Below are positions 1 to 6,634 of a stretch of 15,967 bases of DNA, in pieces. The position numbers were made by a program, and so were the translations under genes. The stretch is from JAMCUI01 sp964520615 (lineage in GTDB: Bacteria; Patescibacteriota; Microgenomatia; 2-02-FULL-39-11), in the NCBI GenBank assembly GCA_964520615.1, contig CAZFNL010000065.1:1-15967 (forward strand), written 5' to 3'. Every line of letters starts with the position of its first letter. Position 1 is the first letter of the stretch. The notes under the pieces were generated by a model that worked only from the letters and a program-made list of their open reading frames with translations, was not told where the DNA came from and searched no databases.

Positions 1-182
1 GCATATGTCATACCAACTTCTGTACCGACATCCGTACCTACTCCAGCTTGTGATCCTTCAGACTACTACTGCCGCGCCCTAAGAAACGGTGCTATCACTC
101 AAGCTCCGACACCTGAACCGACAGAGATAGCATATGTCATACCAACTTCTGTACCGACATCCGTACCTACTCCAGCTTGTGA
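1..182 (+). repeat. 129-bp tandem coding repeat (two visible copies)
   Basis: Bases 1-53 and 130-182 are identical over 53 nt, a period of 129 bp or 43 codons. After the identical part the copies still align as protein: C-D-x-S-D-x-x-C-R-A followed by a PT linker. More diverged modules with paired Cys and PTxxPT follow to about base 420. The first copy begins exactly at the window edge, so the array probably continues upstream. The frame-preserving period and silent divergence mark it as a protein repeat rather than a DNA element. Confidence 0.9.
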
Positions 183-1614
183 CATTTCAGATTCATGGTG
201 TCGGGCAAGACAGGCAGGAACATTGGTTATCCCGACACTAAATCCGACACAGAAATACGAAGATTGTATTACAAGCGGAGGAACTCCTGACACTTGTGAG
301 GTACCGGGAAATATTGCTCCAACCGTGGTGGTACCTACTATTGCAACACCTGTAACAAGACCTGTTACAGATTGTGAAGCAGGTTCGATAAATGTAGGAA
401 ACGGACAATGTGTTAATTATACAACGGGAGATTCTTATTATTTACCCGGTTACCATCAACCAACTCAGGACGAGATTCTCAGACAGGAATACCCGGCTTT
501 AAAAGCGTGTGACAATATAAGTGATTCTTCCGCAAAAGATAAGTGCGTGAATGATACTCTCAGGACTGAAGAATTAAAAGCTACAGCTATTGGTATTGGA
601 TTAGGAGTGGGTACTGCGGCTCTAGTTACTGCTCCTGTGTGGGGACCGGCTGTTGTTGGTGGTGCACAAACAGCCATAACCGTTGGTGGTGGAGCTGTAG
701 CAACTAAACTTCCAGCCATACAGGAAGCGATAAATAATTCTCCCTACCAGATAAACCAGTTTCTTATGGATCATCCAGGAATTAGTGTCAACTTAAATAG
801 ACTTGAGACTGCTACCAAGGTCACGTCGGGAGTATTTTGTGTTGCAGGCAGCCAGGAAGCATGCGCAACCTTTTTACCGACAAGCGAGTTGCCTGAAGTT
901 CCTACCGCACCTTCAAAACCCTCAATTCCATCCTGGAATGTGGGATCAAATTTATTAGATAATCCTTATGACCCTTTTCTAGTTGGAATTTCAGCAGAGA
1001 ATACGAGTAATGTCGTTCCAGTTATAAAGGAAGACTTAAATCAAGTATCACAAATAGAGAACGAAACGAAAAGCTTAGAGAATGATATTAATGCTGCCGA
1101 GTTGATACGGAAAGCAGCGTCAATAGATGATTTAAGAAGCAGAATAAATGAGATAAGTGATGTGCAGGAAGTCACAAATAAAAGATTAGAGGCGTTAAAC
1201 AATATGTCTGAAAAAAGTACACAAGCTGAAGTTCAGGCAGGCGGGCCACAGCAGAATTCCACAACTAGTGTACAAGTTTCGGGTGCAGATGGTAATTTCT
1301 CTCTAAGCGGAATTATAAGAGGTTCACCTAATAGTTCATCAACTAGTGTTCAAGCTGGCGGATCGGAATTAAATCAAACAATAGTATCACAAACACCCGG
1401 ATCCAGAAATAATTTTTCGGTCAGTACCATAACAAGTGGTGGCGGAAATAATCTTTCCACAAATGTGATAGCAGGCAACCCAGTAAATAATTCAGCTGCA
1501 ATAATATCCGCAGTTGACAAGAATGATAAGTTGGCTATTCTTGGTAATACTGGCCAGGAGGTGACTTCATTATTTAATCAACCTTTGAGTAATTCCACAC
1601 CACTTGGAATATAA
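1..1614 (+). CDS. Large Thr/Pro/Asn-rich probable surface protein, N-terminus outside the window
   Basis: The frame is open from base 1 to the TAA at 1612-1614, giving 537 visible residues, so the true start lies upstream; the internal ATG at 223 is not a convincing start because the same repetitive sequence continues through it. Order: Cys-paired modules joined by PT-rich linkers (roughly residues 1-150, cysteines in C-x5-C-like spacing such as CDPSDYYC and CDISDSWC); a charged stretch with further Cys; a Gly/Ala/Val-rich hydrophobic segment at about residues 195-237 that could cross or insert into a membrane; a coiled-coil-like stretch (about 340-410); and a C-terminal Asn/Ser/Thr/Gly-rich region with loose about 20-residue repeats (SVQVSG, SVQAGG, SVSTITSGG). 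Low-complexity composition, paired cysteines and PT linkers suggest an exported protein. There is no LPxTG-like sorting signal or terminal membrane anchor at the C-terminus. I do not recognise a family; the surface location is inference. Confidence 0.75.
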   Translation, partial: AYVIPTSVPTSVPTPACDPSDYYCRALRNGAITQAPTPEPTEIAYVIPTSVPTSVPTPACDISDSWCRARQAGTLVIPTLNPTQKYEDCITSGGTPDTCEVPGNIAPTVVVPTIATPVTRPVTDCEAGSINVGNGQCVNYTTGDSYYLPGYHQPTQDEILRQEYPALKACDNISDSSAKDKCVNDTLRTEELKATAIGIGLGVGTAALVTAPVWGPAVVGGAQTAITVGGGAVATKLPAIQEAINNSPYQINQFLMDHPGISVNLNRLETATKVTSGVFCVAGSQEACATFLPTSELPEVPTAPSKPSIPSWNVGSNLLDNPYDPFLVGISAENTSNVVPVIKEDLNQVSQIENETKSLENDINAAELIRKAASIDDLRSRINEISDVQEVTNKRLEALNNMSEKSTQAEVQAGGPQQNSTTSVQVSGADGNFSLSGIIRGSPNSSSTSVQAGGSELNQTIVSQTPGSRNNFSVSTITSGGGNNLSTNVIAGNPVNNSAAIISAVDKNDKLAILGNTGQEVTSLFNQPLSNSTPLGI

Positions 1615-1664
1615 TGTTTTGAAATAAAAAAGTATTTATTAATCTTTAATGAAGAGTGAAATTA

Positions 1665-1670
1665 TATAAT
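1665..1670 (+). promoter_or_regulatory. Probable -10 box of the EamA-type transporter gene
   Basis: A perfect TATAAT lies 15 nt before the ATG at 1686, which would put transcription start at about 1677 and give a leader of about 9 nt. No good -35 hexamer is visible. The position argues against a TTG start at 1674, which would lie upstream of the transcript start. Confidence 0.4.
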
Positions 1671-1685
1671 TAATTGAGTATTCCT

Positions 1686-2546
1686 ATGGCTATCTTCTTT
1701 GCTTTACTGACTCTTGTCGGTTGGGCGGTGGGGGATATATTTATCGCCGTGTCTTCCCGAAGGATAGGAAACATAAAAACTCTTTTTTGGGGACAGGTAT
1801 TTGCAGTCGTCCTAACCTCGCTTTATATTCCTTTTGCGGGTATTCCCACCGATTGGGCAATGTTTTTTGCAGCAACAGTTTTGGGTTTTGTATTGGCATA
1901 TTCCACATTATTGTATTTTAAGGCTCTTGAAGTGGGAAACGCTTCGCTTGCAGGGACAGTCGGCGGGTCATTTCTGGTTTTGGTGGTTATTATTTCCATA
2001 CTATTTTTCGGGGAAAAACTGGCGCTTTTTCAGTCGATGGGAATAATATTGGTAACAGTTGGTGTGACACTTGCCTCCTTGAATTTGGGAAATATAAAAA
2101 GTAATGGTTTGAGCGCTGTCTTCTCCGACAAAGGGGTAAAGTATGCGCTTGTTGCTATGGTTATCTGGGGGGTGTACTATGCCGTAATCCGCATACCAAT
2201 AGATAAAATTGGCTGGTTTTGGACTTTTTATCCGGCAAACTTTTTTTTCATTATTTTTCTTTTTACCGGAAAAGTGGGAAAGGGGGCGGCAAAAGTATTG
2301 AGGGACAGGAGAAATTTATTGACACTCATAATATATACACTACTTATCACCATGGCCCAGTTTGCCTATAATTTAGGACTAGTGAATGGGTTTGCATCAG
2401 TGGTCGCACCAATTGCCGGTTCCTATCCGGTGTTTTTTGTAGTTTTGACAAGGATAGTATTTAAGGAAAAGCTGACAGGCCAGCAAAAGCTGGGGATTCT
2501 ATCTTCGCTTGGAGGGATATTGCTTATCAGTTTTGCGTCAGTCTAG
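1686..2546 (+). CDS. EamA/DMT-superfamily membrane transporter
   Basis: The 286-residue product is almost wholly hydrophobic, with about ten predicted membrane spans in two five-helix halves. Typical EamA landmarks are an N-terminal span ending in GWAVGDIF, an end-of-repeat segment EKLALFQSMGIILVTVGV in the first half and the equivalent EKLTGQQKLGILSSLGGILL in the second. DMT proteins of this kind move small metabolites across the cytoplasmic membrane; the substrate cannot be told from sequence. ATG 1686 is preferred over TTG 1674 because of the TATAAT at 1665-1670. There is no Shine-Dalgarno sequence. The 3' end overlaps the opposing maf-family gene by 9 bp, so the two transcripts converge. 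Confidence 0.85.
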   Translation: MAIFFALLTLVGWAVGDIFIAVSSRRIGNIKTLFWGQVFAVVLTSLYIPFAGIPTDWAMFFAATVLGFVLAYSTLLYFKALEVGNASLAGTVGGSFLVLVVIISILFFGEKLALFQSMGIILVTVGVTLASLNLGNIKSNGLSAVFSDKGVKYALVAMVIWGVYYAVIRIPIDKIGWFWTFYPANFFFIIFLFTGKVGKGAAKVLRDRRNLLTLIIYTLLITMAQFAYNLGLVNGFASVVAPIAGSYPVFFVVLTRIVFKEKLTGQQKLGILSSLGGILLISFASV

Positions 2547-3434
2547 CGCTTTCACTGTCTTTAGAATGGGAATTACTTTTTCCAGAGGTAAACCTATGAC
2601 GTTGGAAACCGACCCTTCTATTTTTGAGATAAAATTCTGGCTTGAGGAGATGGCATATCCTCCGGCAAACCTAGTATAGTCCGTATTCTTGAGATATAAT
2701 TCGATGTCTTCGTCAGATAATTTGCGGAAGGTGACATAGCTGCGGTCAAAGGTTTGCCAGATATCAAAAAGCAAATCCTCGATACTAAATTTTTCAGAGA
2801 CAGCATCGAATCTATGGTCTTTATTTTCGGAAGGATTCTCGATACCTGTTTTATCGGAAGCTCCCGAGCTTTTTAGACTTCGTTTGTCAGAGGCAAAGTG
2901 GAAAGTCTTTTTTTGATCGGATATAGTGAGATTTAGTCCGCTCCTCAAAAAAGGTATCTGCGAATCTTCCGAGTGAAACTTTAAAATTTGAATAATATAA
3001 ATAGCAGTGATAAATTCATGTTTCCTCCCGGAAAGTGCTTGGAGAATTCGGATAGCATTTTTGTAATCCTTTGGTTTGCCGATAAGCTGTTTGTCCAGGA
3101 TGGCGCCTGAATCGGCGGAAATTATCAGTTGTGGGTTGTTGTCCAGCCACGGACTGGATCTCCCGCCTTGGGACGGGACCCCGCTGAGGCGGTGACCAGT
3201 TGAGGCGGGATGAGTTGTGGGTTGTGGGTTTTTCCTGATTCTTAATTCATAATTCATCATTCTATTTAAGACTTCTTCTCCTTTTAGCCTGGCCCGCAGT
3301 TGCAGTGTTTCCAGAGGAGTTTTGCCTGTGATTTTATCCTCGTCCAGTCCGCTGGGGACTACATCAAAAGGAATATTCAGATAAGATAGTAAGTCTTTGC
3401 GACCGACAGATTGGGAAGCAAGGATAATTTTCAT
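2538..3434 (-). CDS. maf: Maf-family nucleotide pyrophosphatase with two large insertions
   Basis: Maf proteins hydrolyse (d)NTPs, often modified or non-canonical pyrimidines or dTTP/UTP, to monophosphates. Family landmarks in order: N-terminal ASQSVGRKDLL (a variant of SxSPRRxxLL), ISADS near residue 108 (family SADT, catalytic Asp kept), IGKPKD, ALSGRKHEFIT, VTFRKLSDEDIELYL, FAGGYAI and KIEGSVSNVIGLPLEK. The order is complete, so the enzyme is probably functional. At 298 residues it is about 100 longer than the usual 190-200. The excess is two low-complexity insertions at residues about 58-101 and 152-221, both between conserved motifs. SADS instead of SADT and RFAGGY instead of the usual DKAGGY are small departures. 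The ATG at 3432-3434 sits 10 nt after a TATAAT on this strand. Convergent with the transporter gene. Confidence 0.85.
   Translation of the reverse strand: MKIILASQSVGRKDLLSYLNIPFDVVPSGLDEDKITGKTPLETLQLRARLKGEEVLNRMMNYELRIRKNPQPTTHPASTGHRLSGVPSQGGRSSPWLDNNPQLIISADSGAILDKQLIGKPKDYKNAIRILQALSGRKHEFITAIYIIQILKFHSEDSQIPFLRSGLNLTISDQKKTFHFASDKRSLKSSGASDKTGIENPSENKDHRFDAVSEKFSIEDLLFDIWQTFDRSYVTFRKLSDEDIELYLKNTDYTRFAGGYAISSSQNFISKIEGSVSNVIGLPLEKVIPILKTVKALD
2772..2981. repeat. In-frame insertion 2 in maf (AATCCTCGATAC-type element)
   Basis: This stretch encodes about 70 residues rich in Ser, Lys, Asp and Glu (including RSLKSSG, SDKTGIENPSENK and SEKFSIED) that fit no Maf motif and separate IIQI from the region leading to VTFRKLSDEDIE. 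On the + strand it contains AATCCTCGATAC at 2774-2785 and a related CTCGATACC near 2841. The same 12-mer and the following bases recur at 10684-10708 inside a glycosyltransferase gene (21 of 25 identical, all differences transitions). Confidence 0.7.
3127..3262. repeat. Composite in-frame insertion 1 in maf: GC-rich hairpin core plus heptad arrays
   Basis: From 3214 to 3262 seven units of 7 bp run in register on the + strand: GTTGTGG, GTTGTGG, GTTTTTC, CTGATTC, TTAATTC, ATAATTC, ATCATTC. A 13-nt sequence, AGTTGTGGGTTGT, is repeated exactly at 3127-3139 and 3213-3225. Between the copies lies a strongly GC-rich core with an 8-bp inverted pair TCCCGCCT (3161-3168) / AGGCGGGA (3203-3210) and smaller hairpins. 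Read on the - strand it encodes residues about 58-101 of the Maf protein without a stop. Confidence 0.8.
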
Positions 3435-3444
3435 GACGGGTTTG

Positions 3445-3474
3445 ATTATACAGTGAAGGGATGGCGGGTCACAA
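3445..3474 (-). promoter_or_regulatory. Probable maf promoter
   Basis: On the minus strand TTGTGA (3469-3474) is followed after 18 nt by a perfect TATAAT (3445-3450). The start codon is 10 nt downstream of the -10 box, so the transcript would be leaderless or nearly so. The rest of the gap up to the tRNA (3475-3696) shows no gene; it holds an unused AAGGAGGA at 3568-3575 on + with no start codon at a suitable distance. Confidence 0.5.
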
Positions 3475-3696
3475 ATTATCTGAAGTGATTGGGATCGGAA
3501 AATGAATGATTCCGGTGATGATTGAGTGAATAGGAGTTATTATGAGTATGAATTTCGGTATGATGAGAAGGAGGATTTATTTTTCTTCTTTCAACTCTTT
3601 GCCGGATAAGAGCTTGCCATGCTGAGGCATTTTCAGACATACGATTTCAGAATACAATATTTTGATTATTTTGAAAAGAAAAGAAAGGATGATTAT

Positions 3697-3771
3697 TGGT
3701 CGGGGTGTAGGGAATTGAACCCTATGCCTCATGGTCCCGAACCATGCGTGCTACCGGTGCACCACACCCCG
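3697..3771 (-). tRNA. tRNA-Pro (anticodon CGG)
   Basis: On the minus strand a full cloverleaf folds: acceptor CGGGGTG/CACCCCG, D stem GTGC/GCAC with GG in the loop, anticodon stem CATGG/CCATG enclosing TTCGGGA (anticodon CGG, reading CCG), variable loop AGGCA, and T arm TAGGG-TTCAATT-CCCTA. The discriminator is A and CCA is encoded in the gene (3697-3699). The 5' end directly touches the stop codon of the upstream nuclease gene, so both are probably on one transcript. Confidence 0.95.
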
Positions 3772-4164
3772 TTAAATTTCGAACTTACTCGCTAAATTTA
3801 TATTTTTTACCTGACTGTTCTTTGGTTTTTCTACTCTTAGCCATATCTCTGATTTATTTCTGATATACGAAATTGGAATAAGATAGAATTTTTTATTCTT
3901 CGAATCAAAAATTCCCATTGCATCAACACCACGATCTTTATATGCTTTTGTTTGTCTCTTTGGTCTATCCAACTCTACTCTTAATCTACCATACTTTGGT
4001 GTTAGGTATTTTACCTGAATTCTAGTAAATTTGCCACCCTGTTCGAGGACTAAGTCGTAGATTGAATTGGGATTTATAGGAGTTAAGACAGAATAATCTT
4101 TCTTTATAAGATGTGTTATAAATTCTAATTCCCCAATAATCCCTTTGAAATGAGTAGTGTACAT
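3772..4164 (-). CDS. Small PD-(D/E)XK endonuclease, tRNA-adjacent
   Basis: The 130-residue protein resembles the compact PD-(D/E)XK group that includes group I intron-encoded nucleases (Pfam PDDEXK_5-like). Visible motifs: KGIIGELEF with Glu12/Glu14 in the first helix, Asp37 in NSIYDLVLE, and Gln50-x-Lys52 in TRIQVKY, matching the E...D...QxK catalytic pattern. There is no signal peptide or membrane span. The ATG at 4164 lies 6 nt after a good -10 box, implying a leaderless mRNA. Its TAA (3772-3774) is directly followed by the first base of tRNA-Pro, so RNase P cleavage of a joint transcript would leave an mRNA ending exactly at its stop codon. A freestanding homing-type nuclease is one possibility; a restriction-like or repair role cannot be excluded. 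Confidence 0.75.
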   Translation of the reverse strand: MYTTHFKGIIGELEFITHLIKKDYSVLTPINPNSIYDLVLEQGGKFTRIQVKYLTPKYGRLRVELDRPKRQTKAYKDRGVDAMGIFDSKNKKFYLIPISYIRNKSEIWLRVEKPKNSQVKNINLASKFEI

Positions 4165-4170
4165 AAGTCA

Positions 4171-4198
4171 ATTGTATATTAAACATCTCGGTTGTCAA
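4171..4198 (-). promoter_or_regulatory. Promoter of the nuclease-tRNA-Pro unit
   Basis: On the minus strand a perfect -35 TTGACA (4193-4198) is separated by 16 nt from TACAAT (4171-4176). The predicted transcription start falls at or beside the A of the ATG at 4164, so translation would begin without a leader. The unit diverges from tRNA-Arg, in front of which a TAAAAT (4227-4232) may act as the -10 box. Confidence 0.6.
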
Positions 4199-4243
4199 CA
4201 GAGTAGTCTTTGGTCACTTTTTGTGATAAAATATTTAAAAGAA

Positions 4244-4317
4244 GTCCCCGTAGCTCAACTGGACAGAGCAGACCCGTCCTAAGGGTAAGATTGGCAGTTC
4301 GACTCTGCCCGGGGACG
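4244..4317 (+). tRNA. tRNA-Arg (anticodon CCT)
   Basis: Acceptor GTCCCCG/CGGGGAC, D stem GCTC/GAGC with GG in the loop, anticodon loop GTCCTAA (anticodon CCT, reading AGG), T arm GGCAG-TTCGACT-CTGCC, discriminator G. CCA is not encoded: CAG follows. Two oddities: the top anticodon-stem pair (27-43) is a G-A mismatch and position 32 is G rather than a pyrimidine. The rest of the cloverleaf is intact, so it is probably functional. Confidence 0.92.
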
Positions 4318-4323
4318 CAGCGG

Positions 4324-4382
4324 AATAAATTGCTGTGCAATTTAAACGCTGCTGTGGCGTTTAAATTTCTGTGAGATTTATT
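4324..4382 (+). repeat. Three consecutive hairpins with CTGTG in the loop, after tRNA-Arg
   Basis: Seven nt after tRNA-Arg come three palindromic units: AAATTGCTGTGCAATTT (4327-4343), AAACGCTGCTGTGGCGTTT (4344-4362) and AAATTTCTGTGAGATTT (4363-4379). The arm sequences differ but stay complementary, while CTGTG stays in every loop. The middle stem can lengthen to 11 bp (4339-4349/4357-4367), and AATAAAT (4324-4330) can pair with ATTTATT (4376-4382) to enclose all three. No T-run follows, so it is not a standard terminator. The element ends 11 nt before the sortase start codon. Confidence 0.75.
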
Positions 4383-4393
4383 GCGTCACGCAA

Positions 4394-5134
4394 ATGCCGT
4401 CACAAAGCGAAAAAATCAAATTTATCGTTATCCGCACGCTCGGAAATTTTTTCCTCCTCTTCTCACTTTTTGGTATGGCGGCCACTTTCGGGCCGGCTTT
4501 CTATATGGAAGTTCTTTACCGGACAAATCTTGCCAGAAACATTACGTATGTTGTTTCTTTTCCTACACCCTCGGTTGCTCCAGGGCACCCTGTGCCAACA
4601 ATTGCGCCATCGCCCACTCCAAATGCCGGTAAACCTACGCTTTTTGGCGATTTGACCGGAGGAAACAAAGTAGAAGAGCTTTCTCCTATGTCGGCCCAAT
4701 TTGGGATAATTATTCCGAAAATTGGAGCCAATGCCGCAATTTTCCCAAACGTTGATCCTGGCAATCCGGATATATATTTGCCTATACTGAAAAAGGGAGT
4801 GGCGCATGCCGCAGGGACTGTTTTCCCCGGAGTGAAAGGCAATATATATCTTTTTGCCCACTCAACCGATTCTTTTTGGGATGTGGGAAGGTATAATGCC
4901 ATATTTTATTTACTCAAGGAATTGACAAATGGTGACGAGATCGACATCTTTTATAAAGGTGTGAGATACGTATACAGAGTTACAAACCGTCTGATCGTTG
5001 ATCCTTCAGACGTGCGTTTCCTGACTGAAGAGACTCCTTATGAACAGCTGACTTTGCAGACATGCTGGCCGCCGGGAACGACGTTAAAGCGGCTTCTGGT
5101 GTTTGCGCGTCCCGAGAAGGATTTGTTAAGGTGA
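4394..5134 (+). CDS. Membrane-anchored sortase (class D/E-like)
   Basis: Sortases are extracytoplasmic cysteine transpeptidases that join surface proteins to the envelope. The 246-residue product has an N-terminal membrane span (about 11-33), a Pro/Thr/Ala-rich linker (about 56-80) and a sortase beta-barrel from about 100. The catalytic triad is visible: His156 in YLFAHST, Cys224 in LTLQTCWPPGTT, and Arg233 in LKRLLV. These match the family TLxTC...R pattern. No Shine-Dalgarno sequence precedes ATG 4394; the hairpin repeat lies directly upstream. No recognisable sortase substrate with an LPxTG-like tail is complete in the window. The gene converges on the PEGA gene. Confidence 0.9.
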   Translation: MPSQSEKIKFIVIRTLGNFFLLFSLFGMAATFGPAFYMEVLYRTNLARNITYVVSFPTPSVAPGHPVPTIAPSPTPNAGKPTLFGDLTGGNKVEELSPMSAQFGIIIPKIGANAAIFPNVDPGNPDIYLPILKKGVAHAAGTVFPGVKGNIYLFAHSTDSFWDVGRYNAIFYLLKELTNGDEIDIFYKGVRYVYRVTNRLIVDPSDVRFLTEETPYEQLTLQTCWPPGTTLKRLLVFARPEKDLLR

Positions 5135-5175
5135 AAATATTACGCAGTCAGCAGGAATAATGTTAAAAAAGTTAC

Positions 5176-6402
5176 TTATCTCAAATCTATCTCGTAAAGA
5201 TTGGGGATAGACTGGGGTTTGTAGAAATTGGTAAGAATTACCAGCTTGCCTGAAGAAGCCCAGGGAAAGACAATATTATCCTCAAATGGTCCGGTATAGA
5301 CAGTACGTATGTTACTCCCGTCATAATCCACGATATATATTGAGCCTTTTTCTATAAGTATGATATGTTTTGAGTCTGTATACCATGTGATTGCCTGAGG
5401 GGTGTTTATGGATTTGGTATCAGCGACAAAAAAGTTTTTATCCTCCTTAGTATCATAAATATAATATTTGCCAGGAGTAACGGAACGTGATTCCTGTGTT
5501 GTGTTTGTACCAATAAGCGAAGGAATAATAACCGGAGCAAGGGTAGCTGATGACGTAGCCTCATAAAGTATTTTTGTATCATCAGGGGAAAAACGGATAT
5601 CGGAAGCTGCGGTATGCAGGAGTGTGGCTACCAGCGGAGGCAATGAGTCTATAGTCGCATTGTCTTTCAGTTTTTGTGTCTCCTGCCAGTCAGTTACAAG
5701 AGTCATCCAGCTGGATGTGATGTCAGTAGGAAGAATGTTCGGATTATCCACATAAATCTGGTAGGCGGAATAAACGGTTTCCACCTTTCCTTCAGTTTTG
5801 GAAAATTTCAATATAATCTGCTTTTCATCCGGAGACCAGATTATTAATGCGTCATCCCAGACCTCGCTGCCGTTTGCCGTATAAACCTGTTTGGGTTCGC
5901 TTTGTCCGCCAAGCGGACCGCTTTTGAGATCCATCACCCAGACGCCAGTTTTTGGCTTGAGGCTGGCGGAATAGGAAGCTTCGTTTGTTGTGACAAGATA
6001 GGCTACCCTGCCTCCGCTTGGAGATAGTGTGGGGTCTGTGACGCCTGTAATGGTAAGAGCCCGAAGCGAGGGATTAGTAGGAATAAGAAGAGCATCAGCT
6101 CTTGTGACAACTTCGCCCTGTACACGTATCTGTTTTTCCCAAGACTGGTATCCATCTTTACCTATCCGCAAGTTATACCAGCCAGGTGAGAGAGAAAGAG
6201 AAACGTTGGTGGCAGATGTAAGTTTGTCGTTTAGCCAAATGGAAGCACCTTCAGGGTAAGACGTAGCTGACAGTATGCCGGTGGGTGTGAGTTCTTTGTC
6301 CTGAAGATTAAAGCGGTAGCCCCGGCTGTAGGCGATAATACCTCCGGCAAGAAGAAGGATAAAAATGAATATAATGACAGATGAGATGAGGCGTTTGAAC
6401 AT
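5176..6402 (-). CDS. PEGA-domain membrane protein with TolB/WD40-like beta-propeller
   Basis: From ATG 6402 the protein has 408 residues: a short cytoplasmic N-terminus, one membrane span (about 5-25), a PEGA domain (about 43-107) containing the literal PEGA motif at 50-53 and the family ending GWYNLRIGKDGYQSWEKQI, then propeller-like repeats such as PTLSPSGGRVAYL, WSPDEKQIILKF, FSPDDTKILYEA, YTDSKHIILIEKGSIYIVD and ASSGKLVILT. PEGA domains are found in surface-layer and envelope proteins, so an extracytoplasmic, membrane-tethered role is likely; no enzymatic residues are evident. An upstream in-frame TTG at 6432 would add ten residues, but ATG 6402 places the hydrophobic span at the usual position and is preferred. 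Confidence 0.85.
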   Translation of the reverse strand: MFKRLISSVIIFIFILLLAGGIIAYSRGYRFNLQDKELTPTGILSATSYPEGASIWLNDKLTSATNVSLSLSPGWYNLRIGKDGYQSWEKQIRVQGEVVTRADALLIPTNPSLRALTITGVTDPTLSPSGGRVAYLVTTNEASYSASLKPKTGVWVMDLKSGPLGGQSEPKQVYTANGSEVWDDALIIWSPDEKQIILKFSKTEGKVETVYSAYQIYVDNPNILPTDITSSWMTLVTDWQETQKLKDNATIDSLPPLVATLLHTAASDIRFSPDDTKILYEATSSATLAPVIIPSLIGTNTTQESRSVTPGKYYIYDTKEDKNFFVADTKSINTPQAITWYTDSKHIILIEKGSIYIVDYDGSNIRTVYTGPFEDNIVFPWASSGKLVILTNFYKPQSIPNLYEIDLR

Positions 6403-6449
6403 TTTAGTGATTAATAGGAAAAAAGCCCACAATGGAAATTCTGACTTGT

Positions 6450-6471
6450 TTTCAAAATAACTATTTTGAAA
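6450..6471. other. 22-bp near-perfect palindrome in the PEGA/mreB divergent region
   Basis: Arms TTTCAAAAT (6450-6458) and ATTTTGAAA (6463-6471) are exact reverse complements around a 4-nt centre. It sits between the divergent PEGA and mreB genes, 48 bp from the PEGA start, and has no T-run. An operator for a dimeric regulator or a transcript hairpin are both possible. Confidence 0.5.
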
Positions 6472-6548
6472 TAGATTCTATGATTTAGGACTTAGTGTAA
6501 TTGATTGTAATTATAACACAGGGATAGTAGAATTATCTTAAATCAAAA

Positions 6549-6633
6549 GCGTAAAGCGTCAAGGGTAAAGCGGAAAGATATTTAATATTATTTATTTCTT
6601 TACGCTTCACGCTTACCCCTTCTCGCTTCAAAC
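6549..6633. repeat. Inverted heptad-repeat element abutting the mreB start
   Basis: The left array has four 7-bp units, GCGTAAA, GCGTCAA, GGGTAAA, GCGGAAA (6549-6576). After 22 AT-rich bases, the right array is five units of the reverse-complement type, TTTACGC, TTCACGC, TTACCCC, TTCTCGC, TTCAAAC (6599-6633). The two arms can fold into an imperfect hairpin. The right arm ends one base before the mreB ATG, so any mreB mRNA leader made from upstream contains it. Confidence 0.85.
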
Positions 6634-6634
6634 A

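Noticed and set aside
1..182. Direct repeats with a regular spacing, considered as a CRISPR array
   Set aside because: The period keeps the reading frame, the segment between the copies also aligns as protein, and only two copies are visible.
2868..2888. AAGCT-CCCG-AGCTT hairpin followed by Ts on the + strand inside maf, considered as a terminator for the transporter transcript
   Set aside because: The stem is only 5 bp, the T-run is interrupted, and it lies more than 300 bp beyond the gene within repeat-derived sequence.
3547..3630. 27-codon ORF starting MSMNFGMM near an AAGGAGGA
   Set aside because: The Shine-Dalgarno lies inside rather than before the ORF, and the short sequence shows no similarity I recognise.
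4463..4902. Two minus-strand open frames of about 130 codons opposite the sortase gene
   Set aside because: The sortase catalytic residues on the + strand establish the coding frame; neither antisense frame shows a domain.
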